This document shows, piece by piece, positions 1 through 8,268 of a stretch of 64,000 bases of DNA. Where the stretch lies: positions 124,001-188,000 of the forward strand of contig NZ_CANKXK010000002.1 of assembly GCF_947487605.1 (NCBI RefSeq), given 5' to 3'. The translations under genes were made by a program, and so were the position numbers. The notes beneath the pieces are model-generated. The model saw only the letters and a list, made by a program, of their open reading frames with translations, did not search any database and was not told where the DNA came from. The DNA is from an uncultured Algibacter sp. GTDB lineage: Bacteria > Bacteroidota > Bacteroidia > Flavobacteriales > Flavobacteriaceae. The number at the start of each line of letters is the position of its first letter. Position 1 is the stretch's first letter.

Positions 1-181
1 CTTTAAAAATAGAAGTTATTGTCTTTTCGTCTAAAATGTCTATGTTTTTCCAAAAATCAATATGATCTTTATTTCTAGGGCTACAACAATCAATATTAAG
101 AACCTCAAAATTATCTTTATAAAATTCAATGATATTTGTGCCAATAAATCCTGAACCACCAGTAATTATTATTTTTTTCAT
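1..181 (-). CDS. NAD-dependent epimerase/dehydratase (partial, N-terminus only)
   Basis: This gene is cut by the left edge of the window; only its first 60 or so codons are present, reading leftward from an ATG at 179-181. The translation begins MKKIIITGGSGFIGTNIIEF, which is the classic N-terminal beta-strand plus TGGxGFIG dinucleotide-binding loop of extended short-chain dehydrogenases that modify nucleotide sugars. It follows the O-antigen polymerase-like gene by 68 bp in the same direction, so it is probably part of the polysaccharide operon. The exact substrate cannot be told from the Rossmann start alone. Confidence 0.8.
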   Translation of the reverse strand, partial: MKKIIITGGSGFIGTNIIEFYKDNFEVLNIDCCSPRNKDHIDFWKNIDILDEKTITSIFK

Positions 182-249
182 TTATTTTTTTTAATATAGA
201 CTTTAATGAAAATCATGAAACAAAAATACCTTTAATGCAATTAATTACA

Positions 250-1488
250 CTAATTGATTCTAATATTTTTTTTAGATTGAGAAAACAAGCAAACAAAAAA
301 ATAAAATAGCATAATTCCATTTTGTCTCTCTAATATATTTTCTGTCATCATATTAAGAGAATAAAACAACAATATATAAATATAAGTCTCATCTTTAAGT
401 TTTAGTGATTTTCTGTAATTGAAAAATAAAAAAAATAAAAAAAACATTAACCCAATTACACCTGTGGCAATAAAGACACTTAAATATTGATTATGTATAT
501 TAAAATTGTTATCAACTAAATAATATGAAAAACCTTCATAACAACTATTTAGCTCTTCTTGAACATCACCAACTCCAGTTCCAATAGCTATGTTTTTATC
601 TATTACCTGTATACCGCATTTATAAATAGCAACTCTGATACTAGTAGATTTGCTTCTATCAAATTTCTCATAAGTTTCTTTGTTAAAAAGTTCATTAAAA
701 CGATATTTCAAAGGAGAAAACTTCAAAGACAAGAAAATTAGTATTAGAATTGAGGCAATAACCTTAATTTTTATAGATTTGCTGTATGTCTTACTTTTTA
801 ATAAATAAACAAAACCAGTAAGTAAGAGTGATATTATAACCATTTTACTACTTAATAATAATAACGTAATAACAAAAACTAAAAAAAATAAGAACTCAAT
901 TTTTTTACTTTTTTTATTTAAAAACTTAAATGGTTTTAAAAAAATAATTGCTATTCCTAAATAAATAGAACTATAAATGGGGTGATTCCCTATAACAGGA
1001 ATGTCAATCATAGTATTTCTGGTAAAAACAAAAGTTGGTAAAATTGAGACAGAATTAAAAGAACTCTGCTGATAAATCAACAGAAATAAATAAAAAATGA
1101 AACAATATAATAAACAAGAAATTATATATATGCGCTTCACCTTTCGAATGACTTGATTATTTAGGATATCTTTTCTATTAGAAATAAATAAAAAGATAAG
1201 TGGAAAAATAATACTAGATATTCTTGTTTCAAAAACAAACTTAAATCCTCTAGATATATTATTAGTATACACTAGAGAGATAGCTAATACAAAAAACAAA
1301 CTTGAATTAATTAAAAAAGTTTGATAATTAATTTTTTTAAACTTAGTATTAATTGCTAGAATCATACTAAAAACAACTAAGTAACCTGTTAGAATAACTT
1401 TGAGCCTATCCGGTAACAATGGAAAAGTGCCAAAAGATATAATTCCATAAACAAGTAAATTATTAACATTAAGTTTTAAAATATTCAT
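250..1488 (-). CDS. O-antigen ligase/polymerase family membrane protein
   Basis: A 412-residue polytopic membrane protein with about ten to twelve hydrophobic segments and a long periplasmic loop around residues 265-330. The segments VIGNHPIYSSIY (about residue 165) and NIHNQYLSVFIATG (about 330) are characteristic of the Wzy_C/WaaL superfamily, which polymerises undecaprenyl-linked repeat units or ligates them to lipid A core. It lies 17 bp downstream of a glycosyltransferase gene in the same operon. A second Wzy-like gene lies nearby at 2605-3756, so one may be the polymerase and the other a ligase. Sequence alone does not decide which, and no gene symbol is assigned. Confidence 0.8.
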   Translation of the reverse strand: MNILKLNVNNLLVYGIISFGTFPLLPDRLKVILTGYLVVFSMILAINTKFKKINYQTFLINSSLFFVLAISLVYTNNISRGFKFVFETRISSIIFPLIFLFISNRKDILNNQVIRKVKRIYIISCLLYCFIFYLFLLIYQQSSFNSVSILPTFVFTRNTMIDIPVIGNHPIYSSIYLGIAIIFLKPFKFLNKKSKKIEFLFFLVFVITLLLLSSKMVIISLLLTGFVYLLKSKTYSKSIKIKVIASILILIFLSLKFSPLKYRFNELFNKETYEKFDRSKSTSIRVAIYKCGIQVIDKNIAIGTGVGDVQEELNSCYEGFSYYLVDNNFNIHNQYLSVFIATGVIGLMFFLFFLFFNYRKSLKLKDETYIYILLFYSLNMMTENILERQNGIMLFYFFVCLFSQSKKNIRIN

Positions 1489-1505
1489 AAAATAAATTGC
1501 TTATT

Positions 1506-2591
1506 TTAATGATTTAAATTGTTATATAATTCAACCCATTTGTTTTTATTTTTCTCCCAACTATAATTTTCAAAAGTAAATTTATATAACGCTTCTCCCC
1601 TACTATCTCTCTCTTTTTTAGACCAAGCAAAAACATTTATTAATGCTTTTTCTAGTTCTTCTCTTACTGGGTTAATTAAAAGACCTCCTTCTTGATTCCA
1701 TTTTGGCAACAAACCAGTTGAATATGTAGTTAATACTGGTGTTTTGGCAATGGCAGCTTCTAAATTAACCATCCCTATTACCTCAGAAAAAGAGGGCGTT
1801 ATCAAAGCCTTAGCGTTCTTTAAAAGATTTAATTTTTCTTCGCCTTGAACAAACCCTAAGAATTCTATTTCTTTTTGTGTGTCTAATTTACTAGTTAATT
1901 CTATTAATTCTAATTTATATATGTTATCAGGTCCAGCAATTTTAAGCTTAGGCTTTTTTCCTTTAATTTTGGAATAAACCTCTATCAACATTTTTATCCC
2001 TTTTTTTGGATCAATTCGCCCTAAAAAAAGTATATATTCATCATCATCAGTATTAATTTCATTAATAGGCTTGAATTCTTTAAAAGAAATTAAATTAGGA
2101 ATAACCTCTATCCTTGTTTTGTTTTTAAAAATTTTTTTAAACTGATTTGCCTCATCATTAGTTATTGCATGTAAAACATTTGCTTTAGAAAAATTATTCT
2201 TAACTAAAAATTCAAAATATACTTTTTTTTTAATATATCCCTCTTGCCACAACCAAGGTTCATACATACCATGTATTGTTAAAACAAATGCTATTTTGTT
2301 TTTTATAGCAGTTTTAGCAGCTATATACTGCGGATACATCCAAGCTCCATGTATATGATATATTGAATCTCTATTTGAAGAAATAGTTTTTAAATGGTTT
2401 TTAAATGGTTTTGAGAATTTCCAACCATTATCAGAATTAAAGCTTTTTAAATAGTCGAAATTGTCTTCTAAATCTTTTTTTGTAGTTATAACTTCTTTGT
2501 CAAAAGGTAAATGATGAATTAAATCATTTACTACAGTTCTTACACCTCCACTTCTTTTTGAATAATCTTCTAAAATGTGATAAACTTTCAT
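1506..2591 (-). CDS. Family 4 glycosyltransferase (GT-B fold)
   Basis: A 361-residue cytoplasmic glycosyltransferase. The N-terminal half has the glycine/serine-rich acceptor loop KRSGGVRTVV near residue 13 and HIHGAWM near 100. The C-terminal half has the usual donor-binding region, with FLGRIDPKKGI near residue 190 and SFSEVIGMVNLEAAIAKTPV near 270. The second stretch carries the E(x7)E-type nucleotide-sugar contact of GT4 enzymes. It probably adds one sugar to the lipid-linked repeat unit of the surface polysaccharide encoded around it. The gene is 13 bp after a Wzy-like gene and 17 bp before an O-antigen ligase-like gene. Donor and acceptor are not predictable from sequence. Confidence 0.88.
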   Translation of the reverse strand: MKVYHILEDYSKRSGGVRTVVNDLIHHLPFDKEVITTKKDLEDNFDYLKSFNSDNGWKFSKPFKNHLKTISSNRDSIYHIHGAWMYPQYIAAKTAIKNKIAFVLTIHGMYEPWLWQEGYIKKKVYFEFLVKNNFSKANVLHAITNDEANQFKKIFKNKTRIEVIPNLISFKEFKPINEINTDDDEYILFLGRIDPKKGIKMLIEVYSKIKGKKPKLKIAGPDNIYKLELIELTSKLDTQKEIEFLGFVQGEEKLNLLKNAKALITPSFSEVIGMVNLEAAIAKTPVLTTYSTGLLPKWNQEGGLLINPVREELEKALINVFAWSKKERDSRGEALYKFTFENYSWEKNKNKWVELYNNLNH

Positions 2592-2604
2592 TATAAAATA
2601 TAAA

Positions 2605-3756
2605 TTATTTTAAACTACTTTTTAAATCTTTAATGTAAAATATAAAAATAAACAGGAAAAAATAAAATTCTGGGGGGAAGTAATGACCTTGCCTCAATAG
2701 TTTTAATAAGAAGTAAACGGTTATCCCATAAACTATTGTTAAATCCTTATTTTTATTCTTAATTACTTGAAAAAACTTATAAGAGCAATAAATTAAAATT
2801 ATTAGTCCAAAAATCCCTAAATCTGATAGTATTCTTAAAAAAAGAGAGTTTGCATCAGCTTTATTAATATCTTGACTATTATTTGCTGAAATATTATAAG
2901 GTAAAATTAAATCAGATAAATATTTGTCATGCATGGTCTCAAAAGCACCTAAACCTGTTCCTAGAAAATGATCTTTAAACGAACTGTAAGAGACATATGT
3001 GTTACTAATTAATGCATAAGAGCTTAAATTTACAGTTCTATCAAATTTTTGAGTAGAAAAAACACTTAGAGAAGACATCGTTTCATTATATCTTATTTGA
3101 AAATGTTCATTCTTTGATATAAAAAAAATTAAAATGATAAAAATCGGTATATATTTTAATGATTTTTTAATGAGCCCTAGATTAGGAATAATGATAAGTA
3201 AAAGTAATCCAATTAAACCAATAGATGATTGAGATAAAATAATTGAAAATAATATGACAGAAAACTTTAGGTATGATTTATTCTTTATAAAATAATATAA
3301 TGATGGTAATAGAATTATTGCAAAACGAGACGGCTCGCTTAAAATACTGTGTAATCGATATGGATCCCATAAAGTAATATTACAATAAAACATTAAAAGA
3401 CCTAAAACCGCTACCACAAAAGAAAATTCACTGTAATACATAAAAATCTTAATGGCACCAACATATCTAACAGCATTATAATAATAAAAAGAGCATATTG
3501 AAATTCCTATTATTTGAGAAATTAAACTTGTAAAAGGATACCCAATTATAAACACAGCAATTACTCCGTGAATAAATAAAAACATAATTAATAGTAAATG
3601 ATATTTGTTGATTTTAAATTCATTAACTATAGTGAGTAAAATTGAGTTTATTATAACTATTAAATAAAAAAGTTTTAAGTCAATTATCCAATGATAATTA
3701 ATCGATTCAGAAAAAATTGCAACTATAGTTGAATATGTCAAATATTTCTTAAACAA
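2605..3756 (-). CDS. O-antigen polymerase-like membrane protein (Wzy type)
   Basis: A 383-residue integral membrane protein with roughly ten hydrophobic helices. The RLHSILSEPSRFAIILLPSL stretch near residue 135 and GTGLGAFETMHDKYL near 260 match the pattern of bacterial polysaccharide polymerases, where a Glu-Pro-(Ser)-Arg/His motif is common. The expected role is joining undecaprenyl-diphosphate repeat units on the periplasmic face. Its start overlaps the 3' end of the family 2 glycosyltransferase gene by 8 bp, which indicates translational coupling. Wzy proteins diverge quickly, so the call rests on topology, those motifs and location beside a flippase, Wzz-like proteins and glycosyltransferases. 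Confidence 0.75.
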   Translation of the reverse strand: MFKKYLTYSTIVAIFSESINYHWIIDLKLFYLIVIINSILLTIVNEFKINKYHLLLIMFLFIHGVIAVFIIGYPFTSLISQIIGISICSFYYYNAVRYVGAIKIFMYYSEFSFVVAVLGLLMFYCNITLWDPYRLHSILSEPSRFAIILLPSLYYFIKNKSYLKFSVILFSIILSQSSIGLIGLLLLIIIPNLGLIKKSLKYIPIFIILIFFISKNEHFQIRYNETMSSLSVFSTQKFDRTVNLSSYALISNTYVSYSSFKDHFLGTGLGAFETMHDKYLSDLILPYNISANNSQDINKADANSLFLRILSDLGIFGLIILIYCSYKFFQVIKNKNKDLTIVYGITVYFLLKLLRQGHYFPPEFYFFLFIFIFYIKDLKSSLK

Positions 3757-4504
3757 ATTTTAATATTTTTTTTATTTTAATCTTTAAAAATGCTATAACA
3801 AAATCCATATTCGCAATTATTATATTAACTTTTCCTGATTTATTTTTAGCCAATCTAGTTTCTAACATAACTTGCTTCACTAGACTGTTACTTAACCCTC
3901 CTGCTTCCATTTCTGCAGTAAACTCGTCCATGAACAAGTATTTTAAAGAGTCTTGAGATCTTAATAACATTTCATAATCTCCAGCTATTTTGTATTTAGT
4001 GTTATAAATACCATACTTCTTATAATAATTAGCTGAATGTAAAGAACCAACATGTGCAACATTCATATAATGCTTGAAAATTTTCCATTGCCATTTTCCT
4101 GAAATTATTCTCAATAATTTACCTTTATTTACAAGTCTAACTTTTGAGCTTACATAATCAATATTTGGATGGGACTTTAATATATTTTCATATTTTTCTA
4201 AAGCATCTGGATAATAAACATCATCAGACCCTAAAAACCCGATCCAATTTCCTTTAGCATAACTAATTCCTTTATTCCAAGCATCGTAAATTCCCTTATC
4301 TGGTTCGCTTACCCATTTAAATCTTATACCTTTTTTAATAAAGTCTTTTTCGTGTTTTTCTATAATTGATAATGTGTTGTCTTTTGAATTCCCATCAATT
4401 ATTATGTATTCAAAATTACTTGATGATTGGTTTAAAATTGAATTTATTGTCTTTCCTATTGTTTTTTCGCTATTATAAGAAGCTGTAATTATTGAAATCA
4501 ACAT
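3749..4504 (-). CDS. Family 2 glycosyltransferase (GT-A fold)
   Basis: A 251-residue enzyme that begins directly with the GT2 nucleotide-binding strand (ISIITASYNSEKTIGKTINS, residues 3-22). It continues with YIIIDGNSKDNT, WVSEPDKGIYDAWNKGI and the metal-binding FLGSDDVYYPDA, in which the DD pair is the DXD equivalent. The KGIYDAWNKGI pattern is typical of the WcaA/WcaE-like group acting on colanic-acid-type repeats. No membrane helix is evident, so it should be cytosolic or peripheral. The gene lies 10 bp after a small lipoprotein gene and overlaps the following Wzy-like gene, supporting a single operon for repeat-unit assembly. Confidence 0.88.
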   Translation of the reverse strand: MLISIITASYNSEKTIGKTINSILNQSSSNFEYIIIDGNSKDNTLSIIEKHEKDFIKKGIRFKWVSEPDKGIYDAWNKGISYAKGNWIGFLGSDDVYYPDALEKYENILKSHPNIDYVSSKVRLVNKGKLLRIISGKWQWKIFKHYMNVAHVGSLHSANYYKKYGIYNTKYKIAGDYEMLLRSQDSLKYLFMDEFTAEMEAGGLSNSLVKQVMLETRLAKNKSGKVNIIIANMDFVIAFLKIKIKKILKFV

Positions 4505-4514
4505 TTATTATTAC

Positions 4515-5060
4515 TTATAAATATAAATCCATCTCGCCTGTTAATAATGGGCGAGAAACAAAATATGGCGAAAATGCATTGTCTTTAACTTGGAAATTAA
4601 ACTCTCCTAAATTTAATCCATATTTTATAAATTTATTTGGTGAAAAATATTTTGAAAATGTTGAATCTTTAACCAAAAAAGAATCTCCTTTATACTTTAG
4701 CTCAATAGATTTTATAATAACTTGTTTTTCATTTCGGTTAGAAAAATGTAGTCTTAAACGGCTTGGAAATATTTTAGGGTCTTTTATTTTAAATTCTATA
4801 TCCTGGAAAACATCCGTACCTTGTACTTTCTTAAAGAGTCTGTTTTTTTCATTAAACTTATCATTAGGATTTTCTTCATAATATAAAGATAGTTTATGAT
4901 CTAAACTTAACTTTGCGCTTAATATTAAAGTAAAATTACTATCGCCTTGAATTTTATTAGTTTCTTTTGACGGATTTTTAAACTCTTCTTGAACCTTTTC
5001 TTTTTTATTACTATTACATGATATTAATATCAAAACAATAACTATTAAAACTTTTTTCAT
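4515..5060 (-). CDS. Small lipoprotein of unknown function in the sulfated-polysaccharide cluster
   Basis: A 181-residue protein starting MKKVLIVIVLILISCNSN, a clear type II signal peptide with the lipidated Cys at residue 15. I use this start at 5060, not the longer frame beginning at 5108, because the longer one would put 16 charged residues before the signal peptide and overlap the upstream sulfotransferase. The mature part is rich in alternating hydrophobic/charged strands (LYYEENPNDKFNEKNRLF near residue 60, then a VIIKSIELKY strand near 120). This resembles the beta-sandwich domain attached to some large membrane glycosyltransferases. Gaps of 25 bp upstream and 10 bp downstream place it in the operon. 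I do not recognise a function. Confidence 0.7.
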   Translation of the reverse strand: MKKVLIVIVLILISCNSNKKEKVQEEFKNPSKETNKIQGDSNFTLILSAKLSLDHKLSLYYEENPNDKFNEKNRLFKKVQGTDVFQDIEFKIKDPKIFPSRLRLHFSNRNEKQVIIKSIELKYKGDSFLVKDSTFSKYFSPNKFIKYGLNLGEFNFQVKDNAFSPYFVSRPLLTGEMDLYL

Positions 5061-5085
5061 TTTATTACTATTTAAATTAAACTTT

Positions 5086-6009
5086 TTACTTCCAAATTTT
5101 GAGATCAATGTTCAATAATTCCTCCAGTTTTAAAATTTCTTTATTAAATACCTCTTTTAGATATTTTTGACTCTCATTGCACATTTTTGGTTTTGAATCG
5201 TTTTTAAAAAAAACCCTTTCTTTTATACTATTTCTTAAAGATATCGGCACCAAATTTTTAAAACTTCCAGCTTTGTTTATTATTTGCAACATTGTTCTGC
5301 TTAAATCAGATTTATGAGCTAAAAACTGGTTGTGTTTTCTGTTAAAATCCACCTCTTCTATTTTTGACTCGTCAATCTGTAAAAATTGAAACACATCCAA
5401 CAATCCTTTTTTTGCGTTTTCAACAAAATCTTCAAAAATAATTACCTTGATATTCTCCTTTTTAAATACCTTATAATACCTTTCAATCTGTGTATAGTAA
5501 AATCCTAAATCTTCGTATAAAAAAGCTCCTTTACCCCAAAATTTTGGTTCTCTTTTTTTATCTGTTTTAAGTGCTTCATAAAAGTCAGTCTCTTTTTCTT
5601 GACCAGATTTTCGCAACATTAAATAATGAGAAAATGCTCTTTTTATAGGATTTCTAAGCATTATTATAATTTTAGCTTCTGGAAAATCATTATGAATATT
5701 TAGGGCTGCATCTTTATCCCACAAATAGGATGTGCTTGACTCCCCTACAATTTTATGGATTTTGGATTCGTCAAATAATGAAAAATAAATTTCTGGAGAC
5801 CTGATAATTTTATACTGATAAAATTTTTGGGGTCTTGGCTTAATATAATGTTCCTTAATTCTGGATTCAACACTTGAATAATAATTTGGTTCCTTTACTT
5901 GTGGAAAGAAAACCTCCTGATGCTGAGCTAAATAATTGTAAAGGGATGTGGTGCCGCATTTTGCTGCACCAACTATAAAAAGGTTAATGTTTGCTTTCTT
6001 CATGTTCAA
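5086..6009 (-). CDS. PAPS-dependent sulfotransferase
   Basis: A 307-residue carbohydrate-type sulfotransferase. The N-terminal LFIVGAAKCGTTSLYNYL (about residues 10-27) is the 5'-phosphosulfate-binding loop. The IIMLRNPIKRAFSHYLMLRK segment near residue 115 is the 3'-phosphate-binding motif, with the expected Arg and Ser. No signal peptide is visible, so it should act in the cytosol on lipid-linked intermediates using PAPS. The PAPS would come from the CysD/CysN/CysC proteins encoded 3-5 kb upstream in the same direction. A second sulfotransferase-like gene precedes it by 76 bp. Its acceptor sugar is unknown; a fucose or amino-sugar hydroxyl in the local polysaccharide is the natural inference. 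Confidence 0.9.
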   Translation of the reverse strand: MNMKKANINLFIVGAAKCGTTSLYNYLAQHQEVFFPQVKEPNYYSSVESRIKEHYIKPRPQKFYQYKIIRSPEIYFSLFDESKIHKIVGESSTSYLWDKDAALNIHNDFPEAKIIIMLRNPIKRAFSHYLMLRKSGQEKETDFYEALKTDKKREPKFWGKGAFLYEDLGFYYTQIERYYKVFKKENIKVIIFEDFVENAKKGLLDVFQFLQIDESKIEEVDFNRKHNQFLAHKSDLSRTMLQIINKAGSFKNLVPISLRNSIKERVFFKNDSKPKMCNESQKYLKEVFNKEILKLEELLNIDLKIWK

Positions 6010-6085
6010 TTGGTTACAAAAAAATTAGTTTACTAAAATCTATAGTAAAAAACCATGATTCTTAATATTCATTTTATGGCTTAAA

Positions 6086-6901
6086 CTAAATATTCACTTT
6101 TATATTTAATTCATTGTCTAATTCTGTCCAATTTTTAAAGTTGTTTTTAATTAACAACATTTCTTCATTATCTAAAATTTCTATCCATTTACCATTTTTT
6201 CCTAAATCTTTTGAGATATGATTTAAATGAAGTAATGAATCTTTATCGTGTGGAAATAATTTAAACTTTATTTTATTAACTAAATTTCTTCCAAGAACAA
6301 ATAAAAATACAATTTTAATATTTTTATTCAATGACAACATTCCTTCTAACAAGGAATCTTTTATTCTTTTTAAAAATTGATTTTTGTTTTGAATCTTTAT
6401 AATATTTTCAGCGGAATTATTTTTAACAATTGACTCAATTATTTTTTGGTCTCCATCTAAATCTAGAAATGTGTAAATTTCTTTAATACAGACTTCTAAA
6501 GAATCTAATAATTTATCATAATCCTGCACCAATAGTGTTTTCGATGTAACTATTTTCTTGTATTCGTTCATGCCTTTTTCTAAACCAATTAGCAATTCTT
6601 CATTTTTTCTTCCAAATTTTCTTTTTAAAGAGCCAGCAATATCCATAAGATTTCTATGTGAGTATATTATAAAAGTATTTGGTAATTCATTTAATTTACT
6701 AAACTCATGCGACTTAATAAGATAGATTATCTCGTCACTTTTGGAGTACTTGGTTAAGGAGTCTATATCATTTTCAATTGCTTCTAAATTAAAAAAACCT
6801 AAAGTTTTAAAATTGACATTTTCATGCCTGAATATATCCTTTACAATATTGTATTGTAAAGTGGATCCTGAGCGAATCATACCATTACATATTACTAACA
6901 T
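6086..6901 (-). CDS. Divergent sulfotransferase-family protein
   Basis: A 271-residue protein that starts with VICNGMIRSGSTLQYNIV, a sulfotransferase-type P-loop in which RSGST takes the place of the more common PKSGTT. Near residue 80 the segment FIIYSHRNLMDIAGSLKRKF matches the 3'-phosphoadenosine binding region. The C-terminal HLNHISKDLGKNGKWIEIL stretch is also typical of the family's PAPS-contacting end. It shares little overall similarity with the neighbouring enzyme at 5086-6009, so it is probably a second, separately acquired sulfotransferase with another acceptor. It lies between the flippase gene (39 bp upstream) and the first sulfotransferase. Confidence 0.75.
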   Translation of the reverse strand: MLVICNGMIRSGSTLQYNIVKDIFRHENVNFKTLGFFNLEAIENDIDSLTKYSKSDEIIYLIKSHEFSKLNELPNTFIIYSHRNLMDIAGSLKRKFGRKNEELLIGLEKGMNEYKKIVTSKTLLVQDYDKLLDSLEVCIKEIYTFLDLDGDQKIIESIVKNNSAENIIKIQNKNQFLKRIKDSLLEGMLSLNKNIKIVFLFVLGRNLVNKIKFKLFPHDKDSLLHLNHISKDLGKNGKWIEILDNEEMLLIKNNFKNWTELDNELNIKVNI

Positions 6902-6940
6902 ATACTTTTAATTAATTTGTTTATAACAAGTTTTTGTTCC

Positions 6941-8245
6941 CTAAAATTTAAAAATTGTTGATATTTTTGTCTTTCTTTTTGACAGAACAACTTTAGATAT
7001 ATTTGAAGATGTAACAACTATTGCTGTAGCAATTGCGGCTCCTATCATTCCAAAATAGTTTATTAAAAGATAATTTAATATAACATTTAATATAACAGTA
7101 AAAATCGAAATATAAGCATGCTCTCTCTCATATCCACACATAATTAACAGGTATCCTGAACATCCTGTGCCTATATTAAAAAACTGTCCTATGCTCAAAA
7201 TTACTAAAACCCAATAACCTTCCATAAATTCCTCACCCCAAAACTCTAATAAAAATCTACCAAAAGAGAAAAAAAACAGTGTAGATGTTATTCCAATAAT
7301 AATCAATACCAATGTTACCCTTTGGGTCATTTTATTAATGTCCTCTATTTTATTTTCAGCAAACATGGATGCCAGTTTAGGAGAAATAGCAGAATTTGTA
7401 ATTTGTAAAAAAAAACTAGTTAAAAAAGCCAATCTTGATGCTACAGCGTACAGACCAACACTTCGAATGTCTGTTAACAAACCCAACATCAATAAATCAA
7501 CATTTGACGAAATGACACCAGTTGCATTAACTAGAAAAAAAGGTGAGGCTTTTTTTAACAAATTAGGTATTTTCTCCTTTTTATCGGTAACCTTAAAAGC
7601 TAATTTGTTCCAATATAATCCACTGGTTAAAAAAGCTATTATGCGCGACACCATGTAACATAGGGCAACGTTAATTATTGTAATATTTACATTTAATAGT
7701 GCTAATGTTAATACTCCTAAAGTAGTAAGCACAATACTCAACACCTCATTAGTCAAATTACTTTGCCAAATTTTTTTTAATCCTACTAACGAAAAGGAAA
7801 ATAGGTTAGTAAAAGCTTGTGGTATTAAGGCAATTAAAAAAATTATGAAGGGAATTTTTAATTTAGATTCATTGAAAATATTTTCAGATAAATGTGGTGC
7901 CAATGTGAAAAACAATATAAATAGAATAACAGATGCCTTACCTACTAACCAGTAAGAGGAATGCGTGTAATTCGAAATTGCCTTCCAATCATTTTTTTGA
8001 TAGGCAATTGCAACCTTTTTAAGCAATAATTGAGAAACTCCTAATAAAGAGACAATTAACAACACTTGAACAATTTGATTGGATAAATTTATAATACCCA
8101 ACCCTTCGGCGCCTAATTTTCTTCCTAAAAAAACACTAAGTAAAAAAGAAAAAACCATTCCAAGCAATTTAACAATCATAGAGGCTCCAGATTTTTGAAA
8201 CACCTCTAAAGTATGCTTGTCTAGAAGTTTTAGTTTTTCAAACAC
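6941..8245 (-). CDS. wzx: Polysaccharide flippase (Wzx, MOP superfamily)
   Basis: A 434-residue integral membrane protein with about twelve to fourteen helices. It has the family's N-terminal pattern (SGASMIVKLLGMVFSFLLSV, then GRKLGAEGLGIINLS near residue 40) and conserved small-residue-rich helices throughout. MOP-superfamily Wzx proteins move undecaprenyl-diphosphate repeat units from the cytosolic to the periplasmic face. It sits 23 bp after cysN and 39 bp before a sulfotransferase gene. That position is consistent with sulfation occurring before export. Substrate range cannot be read from the sequence; the gene symbol is given in the generic sense. Confidence 0.88.
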   Translation of the reverse strand: MFEKLKLLDKHTLEVFQKSGASMIVKLLGMVFSFLLSVFLGRKLGAEGLGIINLSNQIVQVLLIVSLLGVSQLLLKKVAIAYQKNDWKAISNYTHSSYWLVGKASVILFILFFTLAPHLSENIFNESKLKIPFIIFLIALIPQAFTNLFSFSLVGLKKIWQSNLTNEVLSIVLTTLGVLTLALLNVNITIINVALCYMVSRIIAFLTSGLYWNKLAFKVTDKKEKIPNLLKKASPFFLVNATGVISSNVDLLMLGLLTDIRSVGLYAVASRLAFLTSFFLQITNSAISPKLASMFAENKIEDINKMTQRVTLVLIIIGITSTLFFFSFGRFLLEFWGEEFMEGYWVLVILSIGQFFNIGTGCSGYLLIMCGYEREHAYISIFTVILNVILNYLLINYFGMIGAAIATAIVVTSSNISKVVLSKRKTKISTIFKF

Positions 8246-8268
8246 AAAAAAAGAATTAAAATTATATT

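Noticed and set aside
4492-4881. A 129-codon plus-strand frame opposite the small lipoprotein gene
   Set aside because: It is antisense to a gene with a good signal peptide and operon context, and its translation is low in domain-like features.
5061-5108. Longer N-terminus for the small lipoprotein gene
   Set aside because: It would overlap the end of the sulfotransferase gene and place 16 charged residues before a clear lipoprotein signal peptide.
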